Source of the DNA: CAINVV01 sp963663675 | Lineage (GTDB): Bacteria; Bacteroidota; Bacteroidia; Bacteroidales; Prolixibacteraceae | Direction of reading: 5' to 3' | DNA: 64,000 nucleotides | Assembly: GCA_963663675.1 (NCBI GenBank) | Contig: OY760498.1 | Span: 62,001 to 126,000, forward strand | In this document: piece after piece, positions 52,457 through 61,785 of the stretch | Position numbering within the stretch: the stretch's first letter is position 1 | Layout of the letters: every line of letters begins with the position of its first letter | Position numbers and translations under genes: made by a program | The notes under the pieces: model-generated | What the model was told of the DNA's origin: nothing | Database searches by the model: none | The model's input: the letters and a program-made list of their open reading frames with translations, nothing else

Positions 52457-54010
52457 CTATTTAAGCTCTTCCAGCATTGCTTTAATGGTTTTGTGTATAG
52501 TAGGAGCTGTTTCAGGACCCAGGGAATTGACTTCCCCGTAAGGTCGGCCATTTTTGCCATAAGTATAGGGAGCATTTTCGTCCCATTGACTTTTGGGCAC
52601 TATGTAACCTATTTCATCATTGGCAAGGCCGAACATGAATTTATATTTCCCGGGCATCAGATCCCTGAGTGCAGGTACTTCAACCGGGGAGATTTTATAA
52701 TCCTGTCCTTCCGGTGCTTCGACACCGCCGTTTAATATTTCAGGATACAATTCACCCGGAATTGTTATCATTGAGATTGGCCCGATTTTCACCACTGCCA
52801 TCTCTGATTTCATTTTCATCCAACCGGTTGTTCCTCTTTTCATGATCCCCATCATTGCCGCGATTTTGAACATTGAATTGTCCAGCGGAAGTGGCACAGT
52901 CCGAGCTACTAAAGAGATGGCGGCAGAATCAATAACCATCTCAGGTTTATCCATAGCCAGAAGAGCCAGATTGGCCAATGCTTTTCCCTGCGCAGCGGCT
53001 TTTTCGAATGTTGGCTCTTTGAATTCCTCACCTGAGAAAGGATCTTTCACTGTCAACCTGGGATGGGTTGTCATAAGTCCCCCGACAGCTGCACTTGCAT
53101 AAACAGCTACTCCGCCAACTCCGGCTTTTACAAGGCTATCCTTTGAAAATACGCCTTTCTCTATTCCTTCTCTCACAAAATGAGGAAAATCGGAAGTAAG
53201 CAGCAAGTTGTCACTCCAGAGTGTTTCAGGATGGTCGCCCCAGGAGACGAGTGTCCCCAGTGTTTTTCCGGAATTTTTTTCCAGTACCTGAATCATGCGA
53301 AGGCCAGAATCGAATACTTCAGGAGACCTGGTATCAATCACAAGAGGTTGTGCTCCTGTAAGATCCTGAGCTATGGAAAGGCGAACCGGGCATAAATTTT
53401 TCACTGCTGTTTCAATTGCTTTGGCTGCCTGATTTTTAACATACTCCATATGAGCAGGATTTATTCCGCTCTTAAACGGGCTTTGTCCCCAGAGGCCCAG
53501 CAGATCGGGTCCCTCATGAGTATGTGTTGATGAGATGATGGAATAGGTGATTCCGGCTTCTTTTGAAATGCGGTTTCTTATATCGATGACATCGTTGTTC
53601 ATAAAACCGATAGCATCCAGAACAACGATGGCTAGCCGGGTTTTGCCATCGTCAATTACCATAGCCCTGGCCCATAAATCATCATGAATTCCGTTTGCAG
53701 GTTTATTGTTCCCAAAGCCGGCAATCCAAACAGGATCGAATTTACCGTTGCCATTCCCGTCGGTATAGGTTTCACCCTGGTCCGGTTCATATTCTGCATT
53801 CTTATTTTTATCGTCCCATCTGTCTGGAACAGCGGGAGTTATTGGAAATGCTGAAAATCCGGCATATAGCTGTGACGGAGTGTTGTTTAGAATTTTCAGG
53901 TCGATACTATAATCAGGATGTTGATCTCTGAGATTTATACCGAACCAGGCCAATCCAGACAGAACCAACACCAGGATTATGATTCCAAGGTATTTAAAAA
54001 TTTTCTTCAT
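52457..54010 (-). CDS. Neutral/alkaline ceramidase N-terminal domain-like protein
   Basis: A 517-residue protein held in the membrane by an N-terminal helix (about 5-25). The body resembles the N-terminal domain of neutral ceramidases: FSAFPITPAVPDRW near 52-65, VLDAIGFMNND (131-141), and the metal motif THTHEGPD (162-169). An Asp/Asn-rich insert with DGNGNGKFDP (84-93) looks like an EF-hand-type calcium loop. The ceramidase Ser nucleophile region was not recognised, so a ceramide substrate is not assured. It is a single-gene unit that converges on the HAD gene. Confidence 0.72.
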   Translation of the reverse strand: MKKIFKYLGIIILVLVLSGLAWFGINLRDQHPDYSIDLKILNNTPSQLYAGFSAFPITPAVPDRWDDKNKNAEYEPDQGETYTDGNGNGKFDPVWIAGFGNNKPANGIHDDLWARAMVIDDGKTRLAIVVLDAIGFMNNDVIDIRNRISKEAGITYSIISSTHTHEGPDLLGLWGQSPFKSGINPAHMEYVKNQAAKAIETAVKNLCPVRLSIAQDLTGAQPLVIDTRSPEVFDSGLRMIQVLEKNSGKTLGTLVSWGDHPETLWSDNLLLTSDFPHFVREGIEKGVFSKDSLVKAGVGGVAVYASAAVGGLMTTHPRLTVKDPFSGEEFKEPTFEKAAAQGKALANLALLAMDKPEMVIDSAAISLVARTVPLPLDNSMFKIAAMMGIMKRGTTGWMKMKSEMAVVKIGPISMITIPGELYPEILNGGVEAPEGQDYKISPVEVPALRDLMPGKYKFMFGLANDEIGYIVPKSQWDENAPYTYGKNGRPYGEVNSLGPETAPTIHKTIKAMLEELK

Positions 54011-54059
54011 GTTAATAATATTAGTAATTTGAACTCTAAATATATTGTAAAGATAATAA

Positions 54060-54092
54060 CCAAATTGGTAGAGTCATATATTTTCAATTTGG
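54060..54092. repeat. Inverted repeat upstream of the ECF sigma gene
   Basis: CCAAATTG (54060-54067) and CAATTTGG (54085-54092) are perfect 8-bp arms with a 17-base spacer, in the divergent region between the ceramidase-like and sigma factor genes. The half-site is similar to the palindrome core CCAAATTTGG at 6982-6991. Confidence 0.35.
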
Positions 54093-54128
54093 AACTTAAA
54101 AAATAGACTTATAAACCTTATCGTTAAA

Positions 54129-54136
54129 TAAATTTG
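54129..54136 (+). promoter_or_regulatory. Putative -7 promoter element of the ECF sigma gene
   Basis: TAAATTTG matches TAnnTTTG and lies 27 bases before the ATG at 54163. A -33 TTTG at normal spacing was not found. Confidence 0.35.
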
Positions 54137-54162
54137 TAATTTTAAGGGAATTATTAACCTCC

Positions 54163-54747
54163 ATGCAATCTGACTTAACTATCTGGAATGATTTCAGGGA
54201 AGGCAAGAGTTATGCTTTGTCATATATCTATTGCCGCAACGTGGAACTATTGTACCAGTATGGAAGAAAATTTACCCGGGATGATGCGTTGATCAAGGAT
54301 ACCATCCAGGAGGTTTTTTGTAATCTTATACAGGCAAGGACAGCTTTGGGGGAGACGAATAATATTCGTTTTTATTTAATGTCAGTTTTCAAACACAGGA
54401 TTATCAGATACCTGCATACTGAGAAGAGCCGTGAAGTCAGGGATGGGAAAGTTATCCCTTATGAATTATCAATTACCTATTCCTATGAAGATGAACTGAT
54501 CGGGGAAGAAGCCGATTACAACAAAGTGCGGCTAATCCGAAAAGTGCTTGGGACAATTACCCCCAAACAACGGGAGATTCTTTATTACCGGTATTCCTGC
54601 GATTACAGTTATGATGAGATATGTAAGCTGATGTCGATCAAATATGACACGGCCAGGAAAATGGTTTTCAGGGCATTGAAATCTCTTCGCGAGCACCTGG
54701 AACCTGCGGATTTGATTTTTTTGTTCCTTCTCAAAAAAAAGTCCTGA
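54163..54747 (+). CDS. RNA polymerase sigma factor, ECF family
   Basis: A 194-residue ECF sigma factor of the Bacteroidota FecI/RpoE-like type. Region 2 (about 20-90) contains LIKDTIQEVFCNLIQART and the RFYLMSVFKHRI stretch. Region 4 (about 130-185) has LTPK-like TITPKQREILYYRYSCDYSYDEI in two parts and the helix TARKMVFRALKSLREHL. It should direct RNA polymerase to the SusCD promoter when released by the FecR protein encoded next. The gap to fecR is 58 bp. Confidence 0.93.
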   Translation: MQSDLTIWNDFREGKSYALSYIYCRNVELLYQYGRKFTRDDALIKDTIQEVFCNLIQARTALGETNNIRFYLMSVFKHRIIRYLHTEKSREVRDGKVIPYELSITYSYEDELIGEEADYNKVRLIRKVLGTITPKQREILYYRYSCDYSYDEICKLMSIKYDTARKMVFRALKSLREHLEPADLIFLFLLKKKS

Positions 54748-54805
54748 TAATTGTCCACAAAAATGTAGTTGATGTCTTTTTAATGTAAAGACTAAACAGC
54801 AATTT

Positions 54806-56038
54806 GTGTTGAAAAAATTCCTTGGATATACAGTAGAAGAGATGTTGGAAGACCGGGATTTCCCGGTGTGGCTGAAACATCTGTCAGAGAATCACGAGCT
54901 GAGCAGGCTTGTTGATGAAAATCCCCAGTTTGCCGACAAAGTAAGACAGGCAAGAGAATTAATGATGTTTTTAAATGTGAAGGAGGAGCCTGTTTTTAAG
55001 GATGAAATCTACGCCATGTGGGAAAAAATATCAGAGGCAGAAATGGCCCACCAGTCCAGGTTACGAATTATAAGAACCCGGCGATATTTAAAATATGCAG
55101 CAGCGATTGTCTTTGTACTGATGATGTCGACCTTCGGATATTGGGAATTAAATAAGGAAACAGTCTTTCAATGGGCATCATTACATCCGGGTACAACAAT
55201 TCAGCATTCCCGGCTGATCTTGTCTTCCGGTGAAGAAATTGATCTGAAAAAGGATGAATCAGTTGTCAAAGTAAACGCACAGAGCAATGCCATCCGGATA
55301 AACAATGACAGTGTCGTTGCACTTTCCGGTGCCGGTAAAAAGATATCGGAAATAGCGATGAACCAAGTGGTTGTTCCTTTTGGAAAAAAATCCTTCGTTG
55401 AGCTTTCAGATGGTACAAAAGTCTGGCTGAATGCCGGGAGCAGGATGGCTTTTCCTGCCAGGTTTTCGGGATCCAAACGGGAGGTATTTCTGGAAGGCGA
55501 AGCCTACTTTGATGTAACGCCGGATAAGTCCAATCCATTTTTTGTTAAAACCAGGGAGATTGCCATTAGGGTTTTGGGCACAAAATTCAATGTTTCAGAT
55601 TATGAGGCAGATAAAGAAGTGACAACTGTGTTATTGGAAGGATCTGTTTCCTTGACGGAGAACAAGGGGATGCATCTTTTTGGGGAGGAAGTCATTTTAA
55701 GCAGGCATCAAAAGGCCCTGTTCAGTAAAGCCGGTTTTACTACCAAAGTTTTTGATGAAGCCAATCCGGAAATATTTACTGCGTGGACAGAAGGATGGTT
55801 TGCTTTTTACAAGGAACCACTGAGCAATGTTTTAAAAAAGGTTGAAAGGTATTATAACGTAGAGGTTACTTACACGGATGTTTTCCAGTCAGACGATCTT
55901 ATCAGCGGAAAGCTTGACCTTAAGGATTCTATAGAAGATGTGATGAGGGTACTGGCTGATGTTGCAAAAATAACTTACAGGGTTGACCAGCAAAAAATAT
56001 TTATCAGTATAAACCGGGAGATGCCTATGGGAAATTAA
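54806..56038 (+). CDS. FecR family anti-sigma factor
   Basis: A 410-residue inner-membrane protein. The cytoplasmic N-terminus (1-92) should bind the ECF sigma factor. One transmembrane helix is at about 94-113. The periplasmic FecR domain (about 188-285, with VPFGKKSFVELSDGTKVWLN and FLEGEAYFDV) and a C-terminal DUF4974-like domain (about 335-405) follow. It should pass a signal from the STN domain of the neighbouring SusC to the sigma factor. No ATG fits; the start is GTG at 54806 or TTG at 54809. Confidence 0.92.
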   Translation: MLKKFLGYTVEEMLEDRDFPVWLKHLSENHELSRLVDENPQFADKVRQARELMMFLNVKEEPVFKDEIYAMWEKISEAEMAHQSRLRIIRTRRYLKYAAAIVFVLMMSTFGYWELNKETVFQWASLHPGTTIQHSRLILSSGEEIDLKKDESVVKVNAQSNAIRINNDSVVALSGAGKKISEIAMNQVVVPFGKKSFVELSDGTKVWLNAGSRMAFPARFSGSKREVFLEGEAYFDVTPDKSNPFFVKTREIAIRVLGTKFNVSDYEADKEVTTVLLEGSVSLTENKGMHLFGEEVILSRHQKALFSKAGFTTKVFDEANPEIFTAWTEGWFAFYKEPLSNVLKKVERYYNVEVTYTDVFQSDDLISGKLDLKDSIEDVMRVLADVAKITYRVDQQKIFISINREMPMGN

Positions 56039-56051
56039 GTTAATCAGAAGT

Positions 56052-56081
56052 TTGCCGGTGAGTCTGCCAACCCACCGGCAA
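56052..56081 (+). promoter_or_regulatory. GC-rich hairpin between fecR and susC
   Basis: TTGCCGGTG (56052-56060) and CACCGGCAA (56073-56081) are perfect 9-bp arms around a 12-base loop, 14 bp after the fecR stop. There is no T-tract, so partial termination, processing or mRNA stability is more likely than full termination. Confidence 0.5.
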
Positions 56082-56124
56082 TGTTTCAGTTCACATTAAA
56101 GTCAAACGTAAACATTACAAATCT

Positions 56125-59100
56125 ATGAAAAAAAAACAGGTTCATTTATGTACCTTTAGGGGGTGCATGACCAAAATCTTAATGAGAATGAAAATACTGT
56201 CCTTTTTTATGCTCATTTCAATAGCCACCGTTTCCGCAAAAAGTTACTCACAACAAACCAAATTTACACTATCACTCGATCAGGTGACAGTCTCCCAGGT
56301 ATTTTCAGAGATTGAAAAAAACAGTGAGTTCATTTTGCTCTACAATGAAAAGAACCTTGATCTCAACCGGATAGTTTCAGTAAGTGCTGAAAATGAGGGA
56401 ATTGAAAGCGTTTTGAACCAAATTTTTGCAGATACCAGCAACAAATTCAGAATTTATGACCGGCAAATTGTGATTTTGGAATCAGACGGTTCAGTTCCGG
56501 CCGGGATTACCTCGGATATCCCTCAGCCTCAAAGGAAAGAGATCAAAGGAAAAATTACTGACGAAACTCAAATGCCTCTTCCAGGTGTTTCACTGGTAGT
56601 AAAGGGAACAAGCATAGGAATAACTACAGATGTCAACGGGGAGTTCACCTTGAAAGTACCTCAGGATGCGAAGACTTTAGTTATCTCCTTCGTAGGGATG
56701 GAGACTGTCGAAGCAGATATCAGTCAAAAATCTGTAATAAACGTGTCACTTGCACCTGTCACTGTTGGCGTTGCTGATGTGGTTGTGACAGCGTTAGGTA
56801 TGAAAAGGGAGAAAAAAGCACTTGGATATTCTGTTGCAGAAGTAAAAGGGGAGCTTCTTACAGAAACGCCGCAAATGAATGTTTTGACCGGACTTCAGGG
56901 AAAGGTTGCCGGGGTAAGAATTTCACAAATGAACGGTAATGCAGGAGCATCCGTCAATATTATCATCCGTGGGGCCAAATCGTTAAGCAATGACAATCAG
57001 CCATTGTTTGTAATCGATGGAGTTCCTGTGGCCAACACATCCACCAACCTTTACAACGGCGCTGATATGGGCAATGCGATATCAGACCTTAATCCGGACG
57101 ATGTTGAAAGCGTTTCTGTACTGAAAGGGGCAAGCGCTGCGGCTTTGTACGGATCACGGGCAGGGAATGGCGTTGTTCTAATTACGACACGTTCGGGCGC
57201 GAAGGGCAAAAAAGGGCTCGGTGTCTCTTTTAATTCATCCACTGTATTTGATATAATGACCGATGTTTATCCTTATCAAACCAGATTCGGCAGTGGTAAG
57301 GCAGGGGCTCATATCCTGGAACAGGCTGAAAATGAATCCTGGGGTTCCCAACTGGATGTAGGTGAAAAATGGGTATTGTGGAACACCACCGAGCCGGTGT
57401 CACTTGTTTCCTATAAAAACAGGATTCAGGATTTTATGAGGACAGGATATACACTGACTAATAACATAGCTGTTGACGGGAATAACGAGAATGGCTATTT
57501 CAGGTTATCTCTTGGTGACATGAGGAACCAGGGCATGATTCCAAACACCAATTTATTGAGAAGTACGGTTAACCTGAATACTTTGTACAAGTTATCCGAT
57601 AAGCTTTCGGTTACTGCCAATTTTAACTGGAATGAGACCAGTTCAGACAACCGGCCGAATGTTACAGGTGATGACAGGAACGACGTGGTCAGAAGTTTGT
57701 ATGAAAAGGGTGCACAGGTGAATATCAATGATCTTAAAGACTATTGGATGCCGGGGATGGAAGGAATTCAACAGCGGGTCAATGCATCCAAGCAGAATAA
57801 TGCTTATTTCGTGGCCAATGAGAACACAAACTCATTTAAGAGGGACAGGTTAATTACCAAAGTTCAGTTTGACTGGAATATCAACAAAGATTTTAGTCTT
57901 ATGGGGCGTTTTCTGAGAGATGCCTATTCGGAGAACCGGGAAGGGAAAAGAGCATTCAGCACTACCACAAATACGACTGGTTACTTTAATGTCAGTGATT
58001 TCTACAACAAGGAAAACAACCTGGAATTGAACCTTTCTTATAAAAAACAAATTAACAAGGACTGGAATGTAAACGCATTCGTAGCCGGAAATCACAGGTA
58101 CGTTTATGGCAGGGCAATCAGCAATACTGCTTCCTCGCTTGTTATTCCTCAACTTTACACCATTTCTAACGGAGTTCCGGGGACAATAAGTTATTCCAAT
58201 AGCTGGTATGAAAAGGCAGTGTACAGTGTTTACGGGATGGCATCAGTTGATTACAAAGGGAAGGCTTATCTTGATGTTACGGGGCGCAACGACTGGTCCA
58301 GTACTTTGCCTGCTGAGAACAGATCCTATTTCTATCCTTCTGCATCCTTAAGCTGGATTGTTTCACAGACATTCACCTTGCCCAAATGGATCAGTTATGC
58401 CAAATTGCGGGCCGGTAGTGCTCAGTTGGGTAATGATACAAGCCCATACAACCTGGATCCTATTTTCTCTATTGGTCAGGACTGGGGTACCGCCAAGCAG
58501 ATGTATATGGGGGGAAATTTGACCAACAATCAGTTGAAACCGGAACGTTCAACTTCCAACGAAATTGGTACGGACCTGAAATTTGTCAACAACAGAATTG
58601 GCCTGGATGTCACATACTACGTTATTCAGAACAAGAACCAGATTATCAGGATATCATTACCCGTTGAATCAGGAGCATCCTCCAAATCAATCAATTCAGG
58701 GAACATTGAGAGCAGCGGATGGGAAATTAACTTAACCTCAACTCCAGTACAAAAAAAGGATTTCAGATGGGATCTGAATTTTAGTTTTACCAAGAACCAT
58801 TCTATCCTGAAGGAGTTAGCCGAAGGGCTTTCCAACATCGATTTTTATTCAATTGAAGGTGGGAACGGGGTGATTCGTACCAAGGTTGGCGAAAAACTGG
58901 GTGATATATGGGAGAAGCCAATTTTAAGGGTAACAGATAAAGCATCACCTTATTTTGGGTATCCCATCATCGCATCATCAGGTAAATACCAGATGGACCA
59001 GGATCCGGCTCACATGGTCAAAATTGGCAATACCAACCAGGATTTTATTCTTGGAATGCAGCCAACCTTTACCTACAAGGGATTTTCACTTTATGCGAAC

Positions 59101-59739
59101 ATAGAATGGAACCAGGGTGGTGAATTTTATTCCAACTCATGGATGTTCATGCAAAACAATGGTGTTAATGAAAGTTCTTTTAGTGGAGCTACTTATGACA
59201 AAAGCCAGAATATTGTGGATCAGATCAAGGCGAATCCTGATGCATTTTTTGGCAACTGGGTCGGGGGCCGGCTTCCGGAACTGGGAGGTTTTGCGTGGCC
59301 AAATCCGGTTCCAGCCAACCGTTACGCTGATGCCAGCTTCAATCCGGGAGTTTATGAAACCACTGTCGGTGGTGTCAAGACTTATGTAGAGAACCTGGGT
59401 AATCCTACGTTAACGAAATGGCTTGATCCTTTTAATGCCAACCAGGCATCCAACAGGGCAATTGTAGACAGGGCCGTCTTTAGTTCAACTTATGTCAAAA
59501 TCAGGGAATTGACTCTTACTTATCACATTCCCAAGAAATTGCTTCAGAAAATCAACATTCAGAATTCATCCGTTTCCTTTGTTGCCACAAACATTTTTGA
59601 ATGGACAGAAGCAGGTATACACATCGATCCTGAAAGGGCATACAGAAATACCGGCGGCACCTGGATTCAGGGTGCTGAGTATTACAACATGATGCCATGG
59701 ACAGGTACGCTGGGATTTAAGTTAAACTTTGATTTTTAA
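56125..59739 (+). CDS. SusC/RagA family TonB-linked outer membrane protein
   Basis: A 1204-residue TonB-dependent transporter. A signal peptide (hydrophobic about 22-40, ending SAKSYSQ) precedes an STN signalling domain (about 48-115, TLSLDQVTVSQVFSEIEKNS). A carboxypeptidase-regulatory-like domain (about 135-215, GKITDETQMPLPGVSLVVKG) follows, then the plug (about 220-370, with AGASVNIIIRGAKS and GVPVANTS). The 22-strand barrel ends in a terminal Phe (LGFKLNFDF). With SusD it imports an oligomeric nutrient; the STN domain can signal to FecR. ATGs at 56167 or 56185 are alternative starts. Confidence 0.95.
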   Translation: MKKKQVHLCTFRGCMTKILMRMKILSFFMLISIATVSAKSYSQQTKFTLSLDQVTVSQVFSEIEKNSEFILLYNEKNLDLNRIVSVSAENEGIESVLNQIFADTSNKFRIYDRQIVILESDGSVPAGITSDIPQPQRKEIKGKITDETQMPLPGVSLVVKGTSIGITTDVNGEFTLKVPQDAKTLVISFVGMETVEADISQKSVINVSLAPVTVGVADVVVTALGMKREKKALGYSVAEVKGELLTETPQMNVLTGLQGKVAGVRISQMNGNAGASVNIIIRGAKSLSNDNQPLFVIDGVPVANTSTNLYNGADMGNAISDLNPDDVESVSVLKGASAAALYGSRAGNGVVLITTRSGAKGKKGLGVSFNSSTVFDIMTDVYPYQTRFGSGKAGAHILEQAENESWGSQLDVGEKWVLWNTTEPVSLVSYKNRIQDFMRTGYTLTNNIAVDGNNENGYFRLSLGDMRNQGMIPNTNLLRSTVNLNTLYKLSDKLSVTANFNWNETSSDNRPNVTGDDRNDVVRSLYEKGAQVNINDLKDYWMPGMEGIQQRVNASKQNNAYFVANENTNSFKRDRLITKVQFDWNINKDFSLMGRFLRDAYSENREGKRAFSTTTNTTGYFNVSDFYNKENNLELNLSYKKQINKDWNVNAFVAGNHRYVYGRAISNTASSLVIPQLYTISNGVPGTISYSNSWYEKAVYSVYGMASVDYKGKAYLDVTGRNDWSSTLPAENRSYFYPSASLSWIVSQTFTLPKWISYAKLRAGSAQLGNDTSPYNLDPIFSIGQDWGTAKQMYMGGNLTNNQLKPERSTSNEIGTDLKFVNNRIGLDVTYYVIQNKNQIIRISLPVESGASSKSINSGNIESSGWEINLTSTPVQKKDFRWDLNFSFTKNHSILKELAEGLSNIDFYSIEGGNGVIRTKVGEKLGDIWEKPILRVTDKASPYFGYPIIASSGKYQMDQDPAHMVKIGNTNQDFILGMQPTFTYKGFSLYANIEWNQGGEFYSNSWMFMQNNGVNESSFSGATYDKSQNIVDQIKANPDAFFGNWVGGRLPELGGFAWPNPVPANRYADASFNPGVYETTVGGVKTYVENLGNPTLTKWLDPFNANQASNRAIVDRAVFSSTYVKIRELTLTYHIPKKLLQKINIQNSSVSFVATNIFEWTEAGIHIDPERAYRNTGGTWIQGAEYYNMMPWTGTLGFKLNFDF

Positions 59740-59744
59740 AGGAG
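59738..59744 (+). promoter_or_regulatory. Shine-Dalgarno sequence of susD
   Basis: AAAGGAG overlaps the susC stop codon and ends seven bases before the susD ATG. Clear Shine-Dalgarno sequences are rare elsewhere in the window, so this suggests strong or reinitiated translation of SusD. Confidence 0.55.
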
Positions 59745-59751
59745 AATTGCC

Positions 59752-61425
59752 ATGAAAAAAATAATAATAAAGACAGTTGTATTAGCGATGTTGTTTCAGA
59801 TGACATCCTGCCGGGATCTTACGGAACTGAATGTAGATCCTAATAATCCTACAAATGTTTCCTCCAATTATATTCTTACTTATGTCCTGACCAATACTGC
59901 AAAGACTTACAAGTCTCTTGGGGACCACAAGACAGGTGTAGCGGGAGCCATGCAGTATAACCAGATGGGAACCAATGATGGTATGCCTGAGGTAAACCAA
60001 TATCTGTGGACAAGTGGTTCCTGGTCGGGATACTACGATATCCTGAGAAATGTCGAGATCATACACGGGAAATCTATTACAGATAACAATAAATTTTTTG
60101 AGGCTATTTCTCTTACAATGAGAGCATTTCTTTTTGGAACATTGACGGATGTTTTTGGAGATGTGCCTTACACGGAGAGTCTGAAGGCTCCGGAAGGACT
60201 CTATTTCTCGAAATATGATGATCAAAAAAACATTTACAAAGGTGTTTTGGATGATTTAAAGAGTGCGGAACTGATTCTGAGTGATCCGGGAATTGTCAAC
60301 CACAAGATTTCGGCTAGTGCTGACGTAATGTATGGAGGTGATCCGGTCAAATGGAGAAAATTTGTGAACTCCTTGCGATTGCGCTTCAGCATGCGTTTAC
60401 TCAACAAAAAAGCCGAAATGAGCGCCCTGGGAGTCGATATAGTCGCCGAATTTAATTCAGCTGCTGCCCATGCCTTTACCTCCAACGGAGACAATGCGGT
60501 GGTCAATTATCTTGGCACAACTGCCAATAATTCTGCCAAGGGTGGATTGCTCAATACATCCAATCCCGAGTATCAGACAAAACCCTGTAAAACCATGGTG
60601 GATGAATTGAAGTCGTACAATGACCCGCGGTTGCATCGCTGGGTTATCCCGGTACAGTCCAAATGGGACTTAATTGCCCAAACATCAACGGATATAACTG
60701 TCAAAAACTGGTTTGGGGAGACTTTCACCGTTAAAATTCTGCCAACCACGGATACCTCACTTGATACCTCATTGTATGTCGGTTTACCTGCAAATATTCC
60801 GCTTTTTAATGCTCAGACCTACAATAAGGGTGCAGGGCCCGCTTTCCCGCAACCGGAAAGAAGCCCCTATATTTCCTATTTACATTCCAGGTTCAGGGCC
60901 AACAGTGAAACTTATATAAAAATGGACCTGATCATGTACAGTGAAGTTGAATTTTTGCTTGCAGAAGCTGCACAAACTGGTGGCTTTTCTGCAACAGATC
61001 CTGAGACTCACTACAAAAATGGTATTGTAGCATCACTTAGCAGGTGGGGTATCAGTGACGGCTCAAACGGATTTAATTTTAACACATATTATAACAATCC
61101 TAAAGTCAGTTATACTGCTGCCTCCAATAAACTTGAAAGGATTATGGATCAGAAATGGATCTCCTTGTGGTTATATGTTGAATCATGGTTTGATTACCGT
61201 CGTACAGGTTACCCGGCCTTGATCACCGGCCCGGCTACACAGTACGGTCCGGCAATTCCGTTGCGATTCATGTATCCGGTTCCCAGTCAGGATCCCAAGT
61301 ACCTTGTGAATTACAATGAGGCTGTAGCAAAACTGCAGGTGACAAATTATGTCCCTTCAGGTCAGAGTAAGGATCATAATTATTCAAAAATGTGGGTACT
61401 TCAGGATACTGGTAAACCTTACTAA
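59752..61425 (+). CDS. SusD/RagB family nutrient-binding outer membrane lipoprotein
   Basis: A 557-residue surface lipoprotein; the signal ends in MTSC with the lipidated Cys at 20. The start of the mature protein, LTELNVDPNNPTNV, and the mid-region helices belong to the SusD-like-2 subfamily, often found with SusC partners for non-starch nutrients. TPR-like helices and a late WISLWLYVESWFDYRRTGYP block (about 468-487) are family landmarks. It closes over the SusC barrel as a lid and captures substrate. Substrate cannot be named; no glycoside hydrolase, peptidase or sulfatase lies with the pair. Confidence 0.93.
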   Translation: MKKIIIKTVVLAMLFQMTSCRDLTELNVDPNNPTNVSSNYILTYVLTNTAKTYKSLGDHKTGVAGAMQYNQMGTNDGMPEVNQYLWTSGSWSGYYDILRNVEIIHGKSITDNNKFFEAISLTMRAFLFGTLTDVFGDVPYTESLKAPEGLYFSKYDDQKNIYKGVLDDLKSAELILSDPGIVNHKISASADVMYGGDPVKWRKFVNSLRLRFSMRLLNKKAEMSALGVDIVAEFNSAAAHAFTSNGDNAVVNYLGTTANNSAKGGLLNTSNPEYQTKPCKTMVDELKSYNDPRLHRWVIPVQSKWDLIAQTSTDITVKNWFGETFTVKILPTTDTSLDTSLYVGLPANIPLFNAQTYNKGAGPAFPQPERSPYISYLHSRFRANSETYIKMDLIMYSEVEFLLAEAAQTGGFSATDPETHYKNGIVASLSRWGISDGSNGFNFNTYYNNPKVSYTAASNKLERIMDQKWISLWLYVESWFDYRRTGYPALITGPATQYGPAIPLRFMYPVPSQDPKYLVNYNEAVAKLQVTNYVPSGQSKDHNYSKMWVLQDTGKPY

Positions 61426-61463
61426 ATAATCGTGTTTTTTGATGTTAAATGTTAGTTTCAAAG

Positions 61464-61494
61464 GCCGCCTTCAAATGGAGGGCGGCTTTTCTTT
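61464..61494 (+). terminator. Intrinsic terminator of the susCD operon
   Basis: GCCGCC (61464-61469) pairs with GGCGGC (61481-61486), with further inner pairs CTTC/GGAG and a 4-base loop, and a T-rich tail at 61487-61494. It is 38 bp after the susD stop. Confidence 0.85.
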
Positions 61495-61688
61495 GTAACC
61501 AGGGAATTTCAAACTGAAAATGCTAAACCGGAGTTCCTGCTAACCTGATCATGTCATTATCTCTCATGGACCAGATCGGACACAAAGTATCTCATTGAAT
61601 CTTTTTTCAAAGAGGGTGTAATTATTATGATAAAATGCAGTCTTACTGACAGCGAATTTTTAGTTTAAAGTATAAACAGTGTTATTTA
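61495..61688 (+). other. Gap between two terminators; possible small transcript
   Basis: No convincing protein gene is seen. The longest hint is a 13-codon frame starting at the ATG near 61628. Because a second full terminator follows at 61689-61720 with no gene in between, this stretch may encode a small RNA of up to about 190 nt, or be what remains of a lost gene. The whole 360-bp gap from 61426 to 61785 holds only this, the two terminators and a weak TATTTTTA box at 61745-61752. Confidence 0.3.
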
Positions 61689-61720
61689 AAAGGCTGCTCT
61701 CTAAATCGGGAGCAGCCTTT
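61689..61720 (+). terminator. Second intrinsic terminator-like hairpin after susD
   Basis: AAAGGCTGCTC (61689-61699) pairs perfectly with GAGCAGCCTTT (61710-61720) around a 10-base loop, followed by GTTGT. It is the second such hairpin within 260 bp, and no gene lies between them. Confidence 0.7.
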
Positions 61721-61785
61721 GTTGTAAAGGATAAAAATAAAAACTATTTTTACGAATAATCAAAAATCATTCAATTATTATAGTT

